Assembly (NCBI RefSeq): GCF_030540835.1
Contig: NZ_JAUOEK010000120.1
Coordinates: 62,001-126,000 of the forward strand
Origin: Flavivirga aquimarina
GTDB taxonomy: Bacteria > Bacteroidota > Bacteroidia > Flavobacteriales > Flavobacteriaceae
Length of the DNA stretch: 64,000 nt
Direction: 5' to 3'
Made by a program: the position numbers and the translations under genes. A model generated the notes under the pieces. It was not told the DNA's origin. It saw nothing but the letters and a program-made list of their open reading frames with translations, and made no database searches. Shown here piece by piece: positions 18,064-26,655 of the stretch. Numbering within the stretch: position 1 is the first letter of the stretch; every line of letters starts with the position of its first letter.

Positions 18064-18597
18064 ATGAATTCAGAATCAGAAAACAGTAAAAAGCTTAATG
18101 ATTTTTTTGGTAGTGAATATCGATCTCTAAAGATTTATGTTACTAACCGAATAAAGGACACTTCTAGCCGAAGTGCCGAGGATATTATTCAAGATGTAGC
18201 CTTGAAATTATTCTCTGGAGCAGATAGATATGCTCCTATTAATAATGTAGCTGGTTTTGTTTATAGATCAATTAAAAACAGAATAATTGATATTATGCGA
18301 ACCACTAAAAAAACAGAGCAAATAGAAATTAATAGTGAGCTTTTAGATTTAGCAGAAATGATGCATCAATCTACAGATAATTACATGCTGGAAGAAATGA
18401 TTCCTGTTTTAAAGTTTCATATTAAACAGCTTAAACCAGAATATAGAAATATTATTATAGCAGTAGATTTTGAAGGCTATTCATATAAAGAAATTTCTAA
18501 AGAAACTGGAATTCCAGAAGGAACACTAATGTCCCGAAGGCATAGAGCTATAGGGATACTGTATAAAAAATTAGGATCAGAAATAAATAAAATATAA
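18064..18597 (+). CDS. ECF-type sigma factor
   Basis: A 177-residue sigma-70 family protein with region 2 (about 10-80: DFFGSEYRSLKIYVTNRI, AEDIIQDVALKLF, VAGFVYRSIKNRIIDIMR) and region 4 (about 110-170: LKPEYRNIIIAVDFEGYSYKEI, GIPEGTLMSRRHRAIGILYKKL). It would direct RNA polymerase to a small regulon. It starts a compact set with the membrane protein 12 nt downstream and the small HMA-like protein. No classical anti-sigma with a zinc motif is present, so the small membrane protein may be the control partner. Confidence 0.92.
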   Translation: MNSESENSKKLNDFFGSEYRSLKIYVTNRIKDTSSRSAEDIIQDVALKLFSGADRYAPINNVAGFVYRSIKNRIIDIMRTTKKTEQIEINSELLDLAEMMHQSTDNYMLEEMIPVLKFHIKQLKPEYRNIIIAVDFEGYSYKEISKETGIPEGTLMSRRHRAIGILYKKLGSEINKI

Positions 18598-18609
18598 AAT
18601 TAACATATT

Positions 18610-19026
18610 ATGAAAAATTTTTTCACTCATAAATTCAGAAAAAAATCTCCGATAGAAATTGCGGGAATAATCATCTTTGGTGCCATTGCCATAACTGGTT
18701 TAGCCATTTTGTTTGGCTTTGTAATTATGTGGTTGTGGAATTGGCTCATGCCAGAAATTTTCGGACTAACCACTCTAAGCTATTGGCAAGCAGTAGGACT
18801 GTTTATTTTACTAAAATTATTACTTGGAGGGTGCGGCGGAGGCAGCAAAAAATCGTCTAAAAACTCACATTCAAAATGTGATGACGATTCTTCAAAAAGC
18901 GATTTTTCAAAATGGAAACACTACGACAAATTTTGGGAAGAAGAAGGTGATGAACTTTACAAACAATATCTTGAACGAAAAGCAAATAAAACTCAAGTAA
19001 ACGAATCAAAATCGGAACCGGAATAA
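18610..19026 (+). CDS. Small membrane protein paired with the ECF sigma factor
   Basis: A 138-residue protein with two membrane helices (about 18-42 and 54-72) around the conserved loop WLWNWLMPEIFGLTTLSYWQ. A Gly/Cys stretch, LLGGCGGGSKKSSKNS, follows, then a charged soluble tail. This NWLMP-IFG-WQA pattern recurs in proteins encoded next to ECF sigma factors (recalled from family context, function not established). The tail carries two Cys and one nearby His but no clear zinc-finger spacing. A role as membrane sensor or sigma regulator is inferred from the 12-nt spacing. Confidence 0.7.
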   Translation: MKNFFTHKFRKKSPIEIAGIIIFGAIAITGLAILFGFVIMWLWNWLMPEIFGLTTLSYWQAVGLFILLKLLLGGCGGGSKKSSKNSHSKCDDDSSKSDFSKWKHYDKFWEEEGDELYKQYLERKANKTQVNESKSEPE

Positions 19027-19061
19027 CATTACATTTTTATTATCTTTCAAAGTATTCTATT

Positions 19062-19280
19062 ATGAATCTATTATTATTTCAAACAGATATTAAATCAAAG
19101 AAAAAAGTAAAGTCTATAAAACCCGTACTTAATAAACATTCCGACATTTTAAAATGGTCTATAGACCTTGAAGATATTGACAATGTACTCAGAATTGAAG
19201 CAACAAATAATATAACAGAAAGTGATGTTATAAATATGGTTAGAATACACGGTTTTTACATTAAAATATTAACAGATTAG
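19062..19280 (+). CDS. Small HMA-like protein lacking the metal-binding cysteines
   Basis: A 72-residue protein. Its pattern of strands and helices (LLFQTDIKSKKKVKSIKPVL, then ILKWSIDLEDIDNVLRIEA, then ESDVINMVRIHGFYIKIL) matches the ferredoxin-like heavy-metal-associated fold. The CxxC that binds copper in that family is absent; the corresponding loop is SKKKVKS. It therefore probably serves as a protein-protein or regulatory module rather than a copper chaperone. It is 35 nt from the preceding membrane protein and probably belongs to the same operon. Confidence 0.65.
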   Translation: MNLLLFQTDIKSKKKVKSIKPVLNKHSDILKWSIDLEDIDNVLRIEATNNITESDVINMVRIHGFYIKILTD

Positions 19281-19403
19281 AGTATTAAGCACCTTTTTAT
19301 TCTTAAGATTACAAAACACCAAAATGAATTTAGTATGGTAAAACGAAAATTTGTAAATTAAATATCTAAAACATTACATTTACATCATATAAAAAATGAT
19401 ACT

Positions 19404-20576
19404 ATGAATCCGTCTGCCCAAGGTTGGATAAAAAAATTACTAAAGGAGATTGATAAAAAGGATGCTGTCTTTAGTCTTAGTGAAGAAGCATTTTATAATG
19501 CTTTAAGAAATTGTGGTTTTATATATGGAAGCAATTTGGATATCGTTGGAGGTATTATTGATAAAAAAGACCTTACCGAAGAGGAACTTTGTAAAACAAA
19601 TTTGTTTTTAACATTATTGTACACCCACAAAAAGTCAAAATCAAATGCTCCTTTTATTGATAGTATTATAAATTTTTATACAGACATTAATGAGCTTAAA
19701 ATGTCTTTTTTTCGAGAATTATTAGGTGGTAAAAAATCTAGAGAACAACTTGAAAAAATAATACATAAACGAGTACAGATAGACGCCAACGTACTTACTA
19801 AAAACTTTAATTATTTTATTATAAATGCCTTGCTTTTTATTGATGTTCTTGCTTATAAAGAGTTTTTAAAAAACAACACTATTTCAATTGATTATATAAA
19901 AAACATAGAAGCTGCTATAGAGACTATTTCTTTAGATGTTTTAAACTCAAAAATCACAAAAAATCAATATGATGAAAGTTTAATAAAACTCTTTGAATCT
20001 TCACTTCGATTTAAAAATAATAGTCATGTAAATTATAAAAAAGCTGTTGAAATTATAAAAAACAAACAAGAGACATACTATGTTTTAGATTTAGCTTGTA
20101 TGGCTACTTGGGGCGATAGAATGATAGATGATAACGAACAAAAATTTTTAATTCAGTTAGGTACCGACCTTAATATTCAGACATCGCGTATTAATGAATC
20201 TATTGCTACTATAAACCATTTTTATATTACTAACAAAGACAATATAGCACTTTTAAGTTCCAAAAATATTGTACAGAGTTTTTACGATAACTCTAGTAAA
20301 ATGGTAAATAAATTAATTACAAGAAACAGTAAACGCTTGTATCAAGAGCTAAAAGACAGCAAAGAACTTATGATTTTGTTATCGCAATCTACAGTTCGGG
20401 ATTTAAGTAACGAAGAACAAAAAAAAGTACAAGAACAGTTGCTAGATATTTTTAAATCCATCCCGAGTCTTGCTATATTTATACTTCCCGGTGGTGCATT
20501 ACTACTTCCTTTAGTCGTTAAGTTTATTCCCAAACTGTTACCTTCTGCCTTTGATGACAATAGGATAGATGATTAA
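19404..20576 (+). CDS. LETM1-related protein with TerB-like middle region
   Basis: A 390-residue protein. The middle (about 220-280: VLDLACMATWGDRMIDDNEQ, then KFLIQLGTDLNI) resembles a TerB-like acidic helical domain. The C-terminus (SLAIFILPGGALLLPLVVKF, then IPKLLPSAF) matches the ribosome-binding-like segment of LETM1 proteins. Flavobacterial homologues have been named LETM1-related biofilm-associated proteins; function is not well established. One hydrophobic segment near the C-terminus could insert in a membrane. The Crp/Fnr gene starts 2 nt after its stop, so they are likely co-transcribed. Confidence 0.7.
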   Translation: MNPSAQGWIKKLLKEIDKKDAVFSLSEEAFYNALRNCGFIYGSNLDIVGGIIDKKDLTEEELCKTNLFLTLLYTHKKSKSNAPFIDSIINFYTDINELKMSFFRELLGGKKSREQLEKIIHKRVQIDANVLTKNFNYFIINALLFIDVLAYKEFLKNNTISIDYIKNIEAAIETISLDVLNSKITKNQYDESLIKLFESSLRFKNNSHVNYKKAVEIIKNKQETYYVLDLACMATWGDRMIDDNEQKFLIQLGTDLNIQTSRINESIATINHFYITNKDNIALLSSKNIVQSFYDNSSKMVNKLITRNSKRLYQELKDSKELMILLSQSTVRDLSNEEQKKVQEQLLDIFKSIPSLAIFILPGGALLLPLVVKFIPKLLPSAFDDNRIDD

Positions 20577-20578
20577 TT

Positions 20579-21148
20579 ATGAAAAAACAACTTCACACCT
20601 ATTTAAATCGTTATGCCCCTTTTTCTGATAAAGACATCAATTTATTTTACAATTACCTTACACCGCAAACATTTCGAAAAAAAGAATTTATATTAAAAGA
20701 AGGAGAAATATGTAAAATTAAATTCTTCATTATTAAAGGGCTAACACGTACATTTAAAATTAACGATAAAGGCAACGAAAACATCATTCATTTTGGTATA
20801 GAAAATTGGTGGGTAACCAACATGGAAAGCTTTATTACTGAACAACCATCTAAGATATATATTCAGGCTCTTGAAGAAACCACTATACTTACTATTAGTA
20901 AGGCTAATTTAGAAAAAGCTTATACAGACATCCCAAAATTGGAAAGGGTATTTAGGATTATTACCGAAAATATGCTTATTGCCATTGAACGCAAAAATGA
21001 ACATTACATTAAAATGGCTAGTAAAGAACGGTATCTCATGTTTATAAACGAACTTAGGTCATTTTCTCAACGTGTTCCGCAATATATGATAGCCTCATAT
21101 CTTGATATTACACCCGAATATTTGAGTGAACTTCGAAAAAATAAATAA
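20579..21148 (+). CDS. Crp/Fnr family transcriptional regulator
   Basis: A 189-residue protein with an N-terminal cyclic-nucleotide-binding-type beta roll (about 20-115: FRKKEFILKEGEICKIKFFI, GLTRTF, IIHFGIENWWVTNMESFI) and a short C-terminal helix-turn-helix (YMIASYLDITPEYLSELRK). No 4Fe-4S cysteine set is present, so it is not an FNR-type oxygen sensor. It begins 2 nt after the LETM1-like gene. A palindrome in the promoter of the next gene is a plausible binding site. Confidence 0.88.
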   Translation: MKKQLHTYLNRYAPFSDKDINLFYNYLTPQTFRKKEFILKEGEICKIKFFIIKGLTRTFKINDKGNENIIHFGIENWWVTNMESFITEQPSKIYIQALEETTILTISKANLEKAYTDIPKLERVFRIITENMLIAIERKNEHYIKMASKERYLMFINELRSFSQRVPQYMIASYLDITPEYLSELRKNK

Positions 21149-21194
21149 GATTCATTTCTTAAGACATCTTAATATTTACAGATTCCCTCTATCA

Positions 21195-21217
21195 TAACTT
21201 TGTATTCATAATACAAA
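21195..21217 (+). promoter_or_regulatory. Promoter and palindrome upstream of the AhpD-like gene
   Basis: TAACTTTG (21195-21202) fits the -7 consensus, 28 nt before the start codon. Overlapping it is a perfect inverted repeat, TTTGTATT (21199-21206), CAT, AATACAAA (21210-21217). A protein bound here would cover the -7 box and the start site. The Crp/Fnr regulator encoded immediately upstream is the likely binder (inference). Confidence 0.6.
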
Positions 21218-21229
21218 CAATATATAATT

Positions 21230-21682
21230 ATGGAACGAATTTCTTATACCGATATTCCAGAAGGAATGTTTGAAAACTTAAGAGCTATAGAAGACTCAAT
21301 AACCAATTCATCGTTAAACAATAAGCTTGTAGGACTTGTTAAACTTAGAGTTTCTCAAAAAAATGGCTGTGCTTATTGCGTAGACATGCATTATAAAGAG
21401 CTAAAACATGCAGGCGAAACAGAACTGCGCTTGTCATCCCTATGTGTATGGGAAGAAACACCTTATTTTTCAGATGAGGAACGAACTGTATTGAAATTTG
21501 CAGAGACACTTACAAAATTAAGTAGCGCCCCCATACCTGAAGAAGATTACTCACCTTTATTAGATCATTTTAATAAAAATGATATATGCTATTTAACATT
21601 AACAATAACACAAATAAATACATGGAACAGATTAATGAAAGTGTTTCAATTCACTCCCGGGAATTATAAAGTGGAACACTAA
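21230..21682 (+). CDS. Carboxymuconolactone decarboxylase / AhpD-like protein
   Basis: A 150-residue AhpD-fold protein. The redox motif NGCAYCVDMHYKE (CxxC followed by His) at about residues 46-58 is that of alkylhydroperoxidase-like members, followed by LKHAGETE and a helical C-terminus. It probably reduces peroxides with a thiol cofactor; the substrate is unknown. It follows the Crp/Fnr gene by 81 nt with its own promoter and palindrome. Such regulator/CMD pairs are common in Bacteroidota. Confidence 0.88.
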   Translation: MERISYTDIPEGMFENLRAIEDSITNSSLNNKLVGLVKLRVSQKNGCAYCVDMHYKELKHAGETELRLSSLCVWEETPYFSDEERTVLKFAETLTKLSSAPIPEEDYSPLLDHFNKNDICYLTLTITQINTWNRLMKVFQFTPGNYKVEH

Positions 21683-21969
21683 CTATAAGTTAAAAACAGT
21701 TTCACTATCCGTTTATTAATAGGTTTTAAAACAAAATTTCCTGTTAAGCTAAACAGGGATTTACAAGTATTTTTCTATTATCCGACATTTGGCTTCTCAA
21801 ATTTTTGGTTTAAGCCTTTTGAAAAAATAATACATCAATGACAATCTTATTTTAAAGAAAAAACATACAAAACAAGTTTTCTCAAGTATATGATCTCGAA
21901 AAAAAGGTGAATTCTATTATATTTCCGTTAGATTTACAAATAACTATAACATGTAAAGGGAAAGCATAA

Positions 21970-22962
21970 ATGAATTCGTACACTCTAACCGAAATTAATA
22001 ATATTTTAAAAGGTGAATTAATAGGACATACAACACAATCTATTAATGGACCGGAACAATTACAAAATGCCAGTATTAATCATATAACCTTTATTGGAAG
22101 CTCAAAATATATTAAACTCTGGGCAGACTCTAAAGCCAGTGCAGCTATAGTAAATGATAATTTAGAAGTAGAACCGGGAAAAAATCGCGCATTAATTAAA
22201 GTAAAAAATGCCGATTTAGCTATGGCTAAAATTTTAGAACTATTTAATCCACCTGCTCCAGAATTCGATACAGATATTCATCCTACAGCAGTTATTCATG
22301 AAACTGCAAAAATTGGAGATGGCTGTAAAATTGGAGCCAATTGCTACGTTGGTAAAAATGTAGAATTGGGTAGCGGTGTTATTTTATATCCAAATGTCTG
22401 TGTTTTTGACGAAACAACAATTGGTAATAATACCATTGCCTGGTCTGGAACAATTATTCGAGAACGCTGTATTATTGGCAGTCATTGTATTTTTCATACC
22501 AATGTAAGCATAGGTGCAGATGGTTTTGGATACCGCCCAAGTGATGATGGACGCGGGCTTGTTAAAATACCACAAATTGGTAATGTTATTATTGGACATT
22601 ATGTTGAAATTGGCGCTAATTCTTGTGTAGACCGTGCTAAATTTAGCTCTACTATTATTGGCGATGGCTGTAAAATAGATAACCTAGTGCAAATAGCGCA
22701 TAATAGTGTTATGGGACGCTTTTGTATTATGGCTGGACATAGTGGGCTTGCAGGTTCTGTTACTTTAGGCGATGGCGTTATTATAGGTGGAAGCGCCTCC
22801 ATTAAGGATCATACTATTATAGAGTCGGGTGCGACAGTAGGTGCTGGTTCTGGCGTAATGAACAATGTAAAAGCTGGAGAAACTGTTTTAGGGTATCCTG
22901 CGCAAGATGCCAGAGATATGCTAAAGCAATGGGTTGCGATGCGAAGGCTAGCTAAAAAGTAG
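21970..22962 (+). CDS. lpxD: UDP-3-O-(3-hydroxyacyl)glucosamine N-acyltransferase
   Basis: A 330-residue enzyme of lipid A synthesis that transfers the second hydroxyacyl chain to UDP-acylglucosamine. The N-terminal uridine-binding domain (about 1-95) carries INHITFIGSSKYIKLWADSK. It is followed by many hexapeptide repeats of a left-handed beta helix (about 100-290) and a C-terminal helix (ARDMLKQWVAMRRL). The likely catalytic His is in LVQIAHNSVMG. The 287 nt upstream hold no gene that I can recognise. Confidence 0.93.
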   Translation: MNSYTLTEINNILKGELIGHTTQSINGPEQLQNASINHITFIGSSKYIKLWADSKASAAIVNDNLEVEPGKNRALIKVKNADLAMAKILELFNPPAPEFDTDIHPTAVIHETAKIGDGCKIGANCYVGKNVELGSGVILYPNVCVFDETTIGNNTIAWSGTIIRERCIIGSHCIFHTNVSIGADGFGYRPSDDGRGLVKIPQIGNVIIGHYVEIGANSCVDRAKFSSTIIGDGCKIDNLVQIAHNSVMGRFCIMAGHSGLAGSVTLGDGVIIGGSASIKDHTIIESGATVGAGSGVMNNVKAGETVLGYPAQDARDMLKQWVAMRRLAKK

Positions 22963-23158
22963 TTTTTTATACAGTTGCTCCGCGTAATTTAAAACCTTCA
23001 ATTAATTCTCAGAATATTGAATGCTTAACTTATTTCTCTTCAAAATGGTCTATTTACTTGTTAAGTTTAAGGCTTTATTTGGAAACTGGTATTAGAACTC
23101 CGTATCCAAATGAAACCAAATTATATTATGGAGATTAATAGTATGACACTAAAAATGC

Positions 23159-23914
23159 CTACTCTAACCAAGCCTTAAAGTCCTTAACACGTTCTCGGGC
23201 TACAATAACCTCTTGTTCGTTATACGCTTTTAGTTTTATTTGTAAACGCGAATTCGTATAACTTACCATATCTTTTATGGCATTAATATTTACAAAGAAT
23301 TTTCGGTTAACACGAAAAAAAGTCTGTGGCTCTAATTCGTTTTCCAAATGTTCCAATGTGGTGTCCAAAAGATAATTTCTACCTTCGGTAGTGTATAAAT
23401 ACGTGCCTTTATTTTCACTGTAAAAACACTCAATATCATCAATATTAATAAGTTTTAAATGCTGACCTACTTTTACCGAGAAACGTTTTTTATAGTCACG
23501 ATCTATTGGGTTTACTAAAAGCTTTTTAATATCGTTAAAATCTAAAGTTACAGCCTGTTTCTGCGGTGTTCGTTCTTGATACTTTTTAACTGCAATAGCT
23601 AAATCGTCTTCATCAATAGGTTTTAGCAAGTAATCTATACTATTCAATTTAAAAGCCTGTAAGGCATACTCATCATAGGCTGTAGTGAAAATAACAGCAC
23701 TTTTAATCTCAATAGATTCGAAAATTTCGAATGACAGTCCATCACTTAATTGAATATCAAGAAAAATTAAATCGGGATGCCTATTATTTTGAAACCATTG
23801 TATAGAATCTTCAACAGAATGCAACATAATCTTGACCTCTATATTTAAGGTATTTAACATACGTTGTAAACGTCTTGCTGATGGTTTCTCATCTTCGATA
23901 ATGATTACATTCAT
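23159..23914 (-). CDS. LytTR-family response regulator
   Basis: A 251-residue response regulator. The receiver domain (1-120) has acidic residues IIEDEKPSARR, phospho-acceptor Asp in LIFLDIQLSDG and Lys in DYLLKPID. The C-terminal LytTR DNA-binding domain (about 150-250) carries IECFYSENKGTYLYTTEG and FFRVNRKFFVNI. It is the last gene of an operon with the LytS-type kinase, which should phosphorylate it. Confidence 0.95.
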   Translation of the reverse strand: MNVIIIEDEKPSARRLQRMLNTLNIEVKIMLHSVEDSIQWFQNNRHPDLIFLDIQLSDGLSFEIFESIEIKSAVIFTTAYDEYALQAFKLNSIDYLLKPIDEDDLAIAVKKYQERTPQKQAVTLDFNDIKKLLVNPIDRDYKKRFSVKVGQHLKLINIDDIECFYSENKGTYLYTTEGRNYLLDTTLEHLENELEPQTFFRVNRKFFVNINAIKDMVSYTNSRLQIKLKAYNEQEVIVARERVKDFKAWLE

Positions 23915-23983
23915 TTCTTTCCTATTTATTATTGCATTAATAATGTCGTTTTTCGATCAATCTTATAATAAACTTATCTTATT

Positions 23984-24310
23984 TTACTCCCAACGTTTTT
24001 TATCTTTATCCATAAACTCATTAATCTTGCGTTCTTCCCATGCCTTTCCAAAAAACAGATTTTTACCAAACACACCTATAGCATGAAAGCCTAAACCAAT
24101 ACCCCAAAAAAGCGGTGTAGAAAATGTTCCTAAGTGCCAGATATCGCCATCGGAATTTGAAGCAATCATAATGAAAATAAATATATTTACTACCACATAC
24201 CAGAACAGATGCCAATAAAAACCTTTAATTTCTTTTAGCCTTTTTTGAGCCCTTAAATAAGCTTTTTCTTTTTTATACTCGCTAGAAGAATATTTATAAT
24301 CTTGTTCCAT
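23984..24310 (-). CDS. 2TM domain membrane protein
   Basis: A 108-residue protein with two membrane helices (about 36-54 and 66-84) flanked by a YKKEKAYLRAQKRLKEIKGF lead-in and an AWEERKINEFMDKD tail, the signature of the 2TM family. Its sequence closely follows the C-terminal 2TM domain of the neighbouring histidine kinase (VEELKGFYQSL and DWEKRKIEKFM there). It lies between kinase and regulator, 11 nt from the kinase gene, so it probably pairs with or modulates the kinase. Confidence 0.85.
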   Translation of the reverse strand: MEQDYKYSSSEYKKEKAYLRAQKRLKEIKGFYWHLFWYVVVNIFIFIMIASNSDGDIWHLGTFSTPLFWGIGLGFHAIGVFGKNLFFGKAWEERKINEFMDKDKKRWE

Positions 24311-24321
24311 TTTTATTTAAT

Positions 24322-25662
24322 TTAATTCCAGTGTTTATCTTCTTCTTCACGCATAAATTTTTCAATTTTACGCTTTTCCCAGTCTCTAGCAAAATCACCA
24401 CCATTTACAAAAACTCTAAAAGCTTGAATAGCTAAACCTAACCCCCAACCAAACATTGGAAACCAAAACCATTGAAACCCCCAAAACGTTTTATAATTTA
24501 TAAATATTAAAAATGGAATGACTAAACAATACGATATAAGGCTTTGATAAAAACCTTTAAGTTCCTCTACATGGTTACGTGCACGCACATAACTATCGTC
24601 TATTTGTGGTTTTAATTGTGATCTCATAACTGTAATTTGTTTTGTAAGCATAGGTATAGCTACTGTAAAACTATTAGCTTCTTTGTAAATATTTACTGTT
24701 CTATTAGTTAATAAGTCATAGCGTTGCTTAATATTACCAAGGCCTACACCACTACTCTTTTTTAGTATTTGTTTTGGTTGTAAATTATTTTCGACAACCA
24801 AATTATCTCCGTTTTCATAGATCTTTATGCGCAACGGCCTACTAGATGTCACCATATTATGTTTTACCGCATTCTCTAAAAGTAGTTGTAACGACAATGG
24901 CACAACCTTACTTTCCGGATTTGATGCTTTTTCTTGCATCTCGAAAATAATACTATCCTCAAAACGCATTTTAAGTAAAGACATATAGGTTTTTGCAAAC
25001 TGTAACTCTTCATCAACAGTTACTAATTCTTTATCTTTTTGTTCTAAAACATAACGGTATATTTTAGATAAAGAAGTGGTAAACCGTTGTGCATTATCTG
25101 GATTTTCTTCAATTAAACTGGTTAATACATTCAAGCTATTAAATAAAAAATGCGGATCTAACTGATTTTTTAAAGCATCAAACTTAGCACTAGCTGTTCC
25201 TGCTATAACCTTTTGTTCTTTTATTCTATTTTGTTGATACCTATTGTAAAAATAAATAATGTGAAAAGTGATAACTATAGTAAGGGTTATCCACAGCCCA
25301 AATTGATAAGATTTAAATGTTTCATTTGTAATAAACTCATAAAAAGATTTGTCTTCTAAAGTTAAAGACGTAAACATTCTCAATATAAACAAGCCTATTA
25401 ACGTAACGGTTGTTGATCCTAAAATGCCAGCAACAACACGTTTTATAATAGCTTCTTTTTCCCAGTTAAGGCGATTCAAATAATAGAAAAAAGCAATATT
25501 AAGATATCCTAGTACAAAAGAATACAACTGATTAAAGACAAATTTGATTAAAAAATCATTAATGCTATTGAATTCAAATCCATTAAAAAGGAAGCTACTT
25601 ATCACAAAGATAACGCATCCAACAATAAACATAAATAAGATATTCTTAACCGATTTTGTCAT
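24322..25662 (-). CDS. LytS-type sensor histidine kinase with fused C-terminal 2TM domain
   Basis: A 446-residue kinase with four membrane helices (about 8-155). Its His_kinase dimerisation region has the phospho-acceptor His in LDPHFLFNSLNVLTSL (about 192-207). The ATPase part has LLLENAVKHN and SSGVGLGNIKQRYDLL. From about residue 360 a second membrane domain of two helices is fused, beginning ARNHVEELKGFYQSL and ending DWEKRKIEKFM, the 2TM family pattern. Kinases of this group normally end after the ATPase. It is co-transcribed with the TPR-like protein upstream (22 nt) and the 2TM and LytTR genes downstream. Confidence 0.92.
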   Translation of the reverse strand: MTKSVKNILFMFIVGCVIFVISSFLFNGFEFNSINDFLIKFVFNQLYSFVLGYLNIAFFYYLNRLNWEKEAIIKRVVAGILGSTTVTLIGLFILRMFTSLTLEDKSFYEFITNETFKSYQFGLWITLTIVITFHIIYFYNRYQQNRIKEQKVIAGTASAKFDALKNQLDPHFLFNSLNVLTSLIEENPDNAQRFTTSLSKIYRYVLEQKDKELVTVDEELQFAKTYMSLLKMRFEDSIIFEMQEKASNPESKVVPLSLQLLLENAVKHNMVTSSRPLRIKIYENGDNLVVENNLQPKQILKKSSGVGLGNIKQRYDLLTNRTVNIYKEANSFTVAIPMLTKQITVMRSQLKPQIDDSYVRARNHVEELKGFYQSLISYCLVIPFLIFINYKTFWGFQWFWFPMFGWGLGLAIQAFRVFVNGGDFARDWEKRKIEKFMREEEDKHWN

Positions 25663-25684
25663 AGTCTTTTATGATGCTTTTTGT

Positions 25685-26308
25685 TTATTTCTCACAAGAT
25701 TCCAATACTTGGATTGCTCGTTCTTTACCCCAATTTGGATGAAACGGTGTTTCTGGCTTAAAGTTAGCAAAAAGTTCTGTAGCCCTTTTCAAGTCCTTAC
25801 AAAATGGCGTCGTGTCTTGTCCAAAATAACGTGCACTCCCCATATCCCATTCTGCTTTGCAATAAACAACTCTTGGGTTTTCTGGTGCCATTTGTGCTGC
25901 TTTTGTGTATAATTCGACTACTTTCCCCGTTAAGGTCACACCATAAGTAGCGCCATCAAAAGCAACCCATGCCGTGTGTAATAATGCCTGTAATACTAAA
26001 ATTTCTGGATTGTTTTTTGAAATAGCTGTAGCATCATTAATTAAGTCTTGTGCTTTTTTTAATTGCGCTGTTAATTTTTTTTCGTCTTTTTCTCCAAAAC
26101 TACCAATAATATTAATTTGTGCCGCGTAATAAGATGGAAGCCAATTATCTGATTCTGCTTTTGCTATGCGTTCAAACATATTTGATGCTTCGGTTGGGTT
26201 GTTGCTTCCCCAAAGTTTGAAAGCTTTTTGCATGCCTTTTTCGTAATTAGTTTGAGAATGTATTAATCCTGAAATTAATAATGATGCAATAATGATTAGA
26301 TGTTTCAT
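25685..26308 (-). CDS. Periplasmic TPR-like protein
   Basis: A 207-residue protein with a signal peptide (MKHLIIIASLLISGLIHSQ) and helical repeats resembling degenerate tetratricopeptide units: MQKAFKLWGSNNPTEASNMF, LLHTAWVAFDGATYG and VELYTKAAQMAPENPRVVY. It is the first gene of the two-component operon, so it may feed an envelope signal to the kinase, though this is inferred only from position. Confidence 0.8.
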   Translation of the reverse strand: MKHLIIIASLLISGLIHSQTNYEKGMQKAFKLWGSNNPTEASNMFERIAKAESDNWLPSYYAAQINIIGSFGEKDEKKLTAQLKKAQDLINDATAISKNNPEILVLQALLHTAWVAFDGATYGVTLTGKVVELYTKAAQMAPENPRVVYCKAEWDMGSARYFGQDTTPFCKDLKRATELFANFKPETPFHPNWGKERAIQVLESCEK

Positions 26309-26655
26309 ATACTTGTTTTTATAGTTTTAATTATAAAACAAATATCTTATGCTAATCCTCATTTTTAAAAACCGACTTACCGAACTGTTATTTTTTCCTG
26401 ACGAAATGTTAAGTTAACATGTAACTATACTAAAACTGTATTTATTTTAGTGTCATTCTTGTCTTAGTAGGAATGGCAGAACAAGATTACAAATCAAGAA
26501 CATTAACACATTTGGTTTACTAAAAATCTACCAAGGAGTTTTATAGCAAAATAAACCATAAAAAAGAGGCCGTCTAAAAAATGATAATTCTTGTAATCTA
26601 GAATAACACTTTTTAAACGGCCTCTAAACATTAATACAATAACTATTTATAAAGC
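26309..26655. other. Intergenic region with the tonB terminator
   Basis: No gene is seen in these 347 bases. They separate the two-component operon's start (right of 26308) from the end of the TonB gene. The main recognisable structure is the inverted repeat at 26565-26625. The first 60 bases beside 26308 should hold the operon's promoter; CAAATATC there is close to, but not, a -7 consensus on the minus strand. Confidence 0.4.
26565..26625 (-). terminator. Long-loop inverted repeat after the TonB gene
   Basis: AGAGGCCGTCTAAAAA (26565-26580) pairs with TTTTTAAACGGCCTCT (26610-26625) over 16 positions with one G-U type mismatch. The loop is 29 nt. It lies 30 nt beyond the tonB stop, so transcription from that gene probably ends here. 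The loop is unusually long for an intrinsic terminator. Confidence 0.65.

Noticed and set aside
25544-25912. Plus-strand 122-codon ORF spanning the kinase and TPR-like gene junction
   Set aside because: It runs antisense across two solid genes and looks non-coding (Cys/Phe-rich, no motif).
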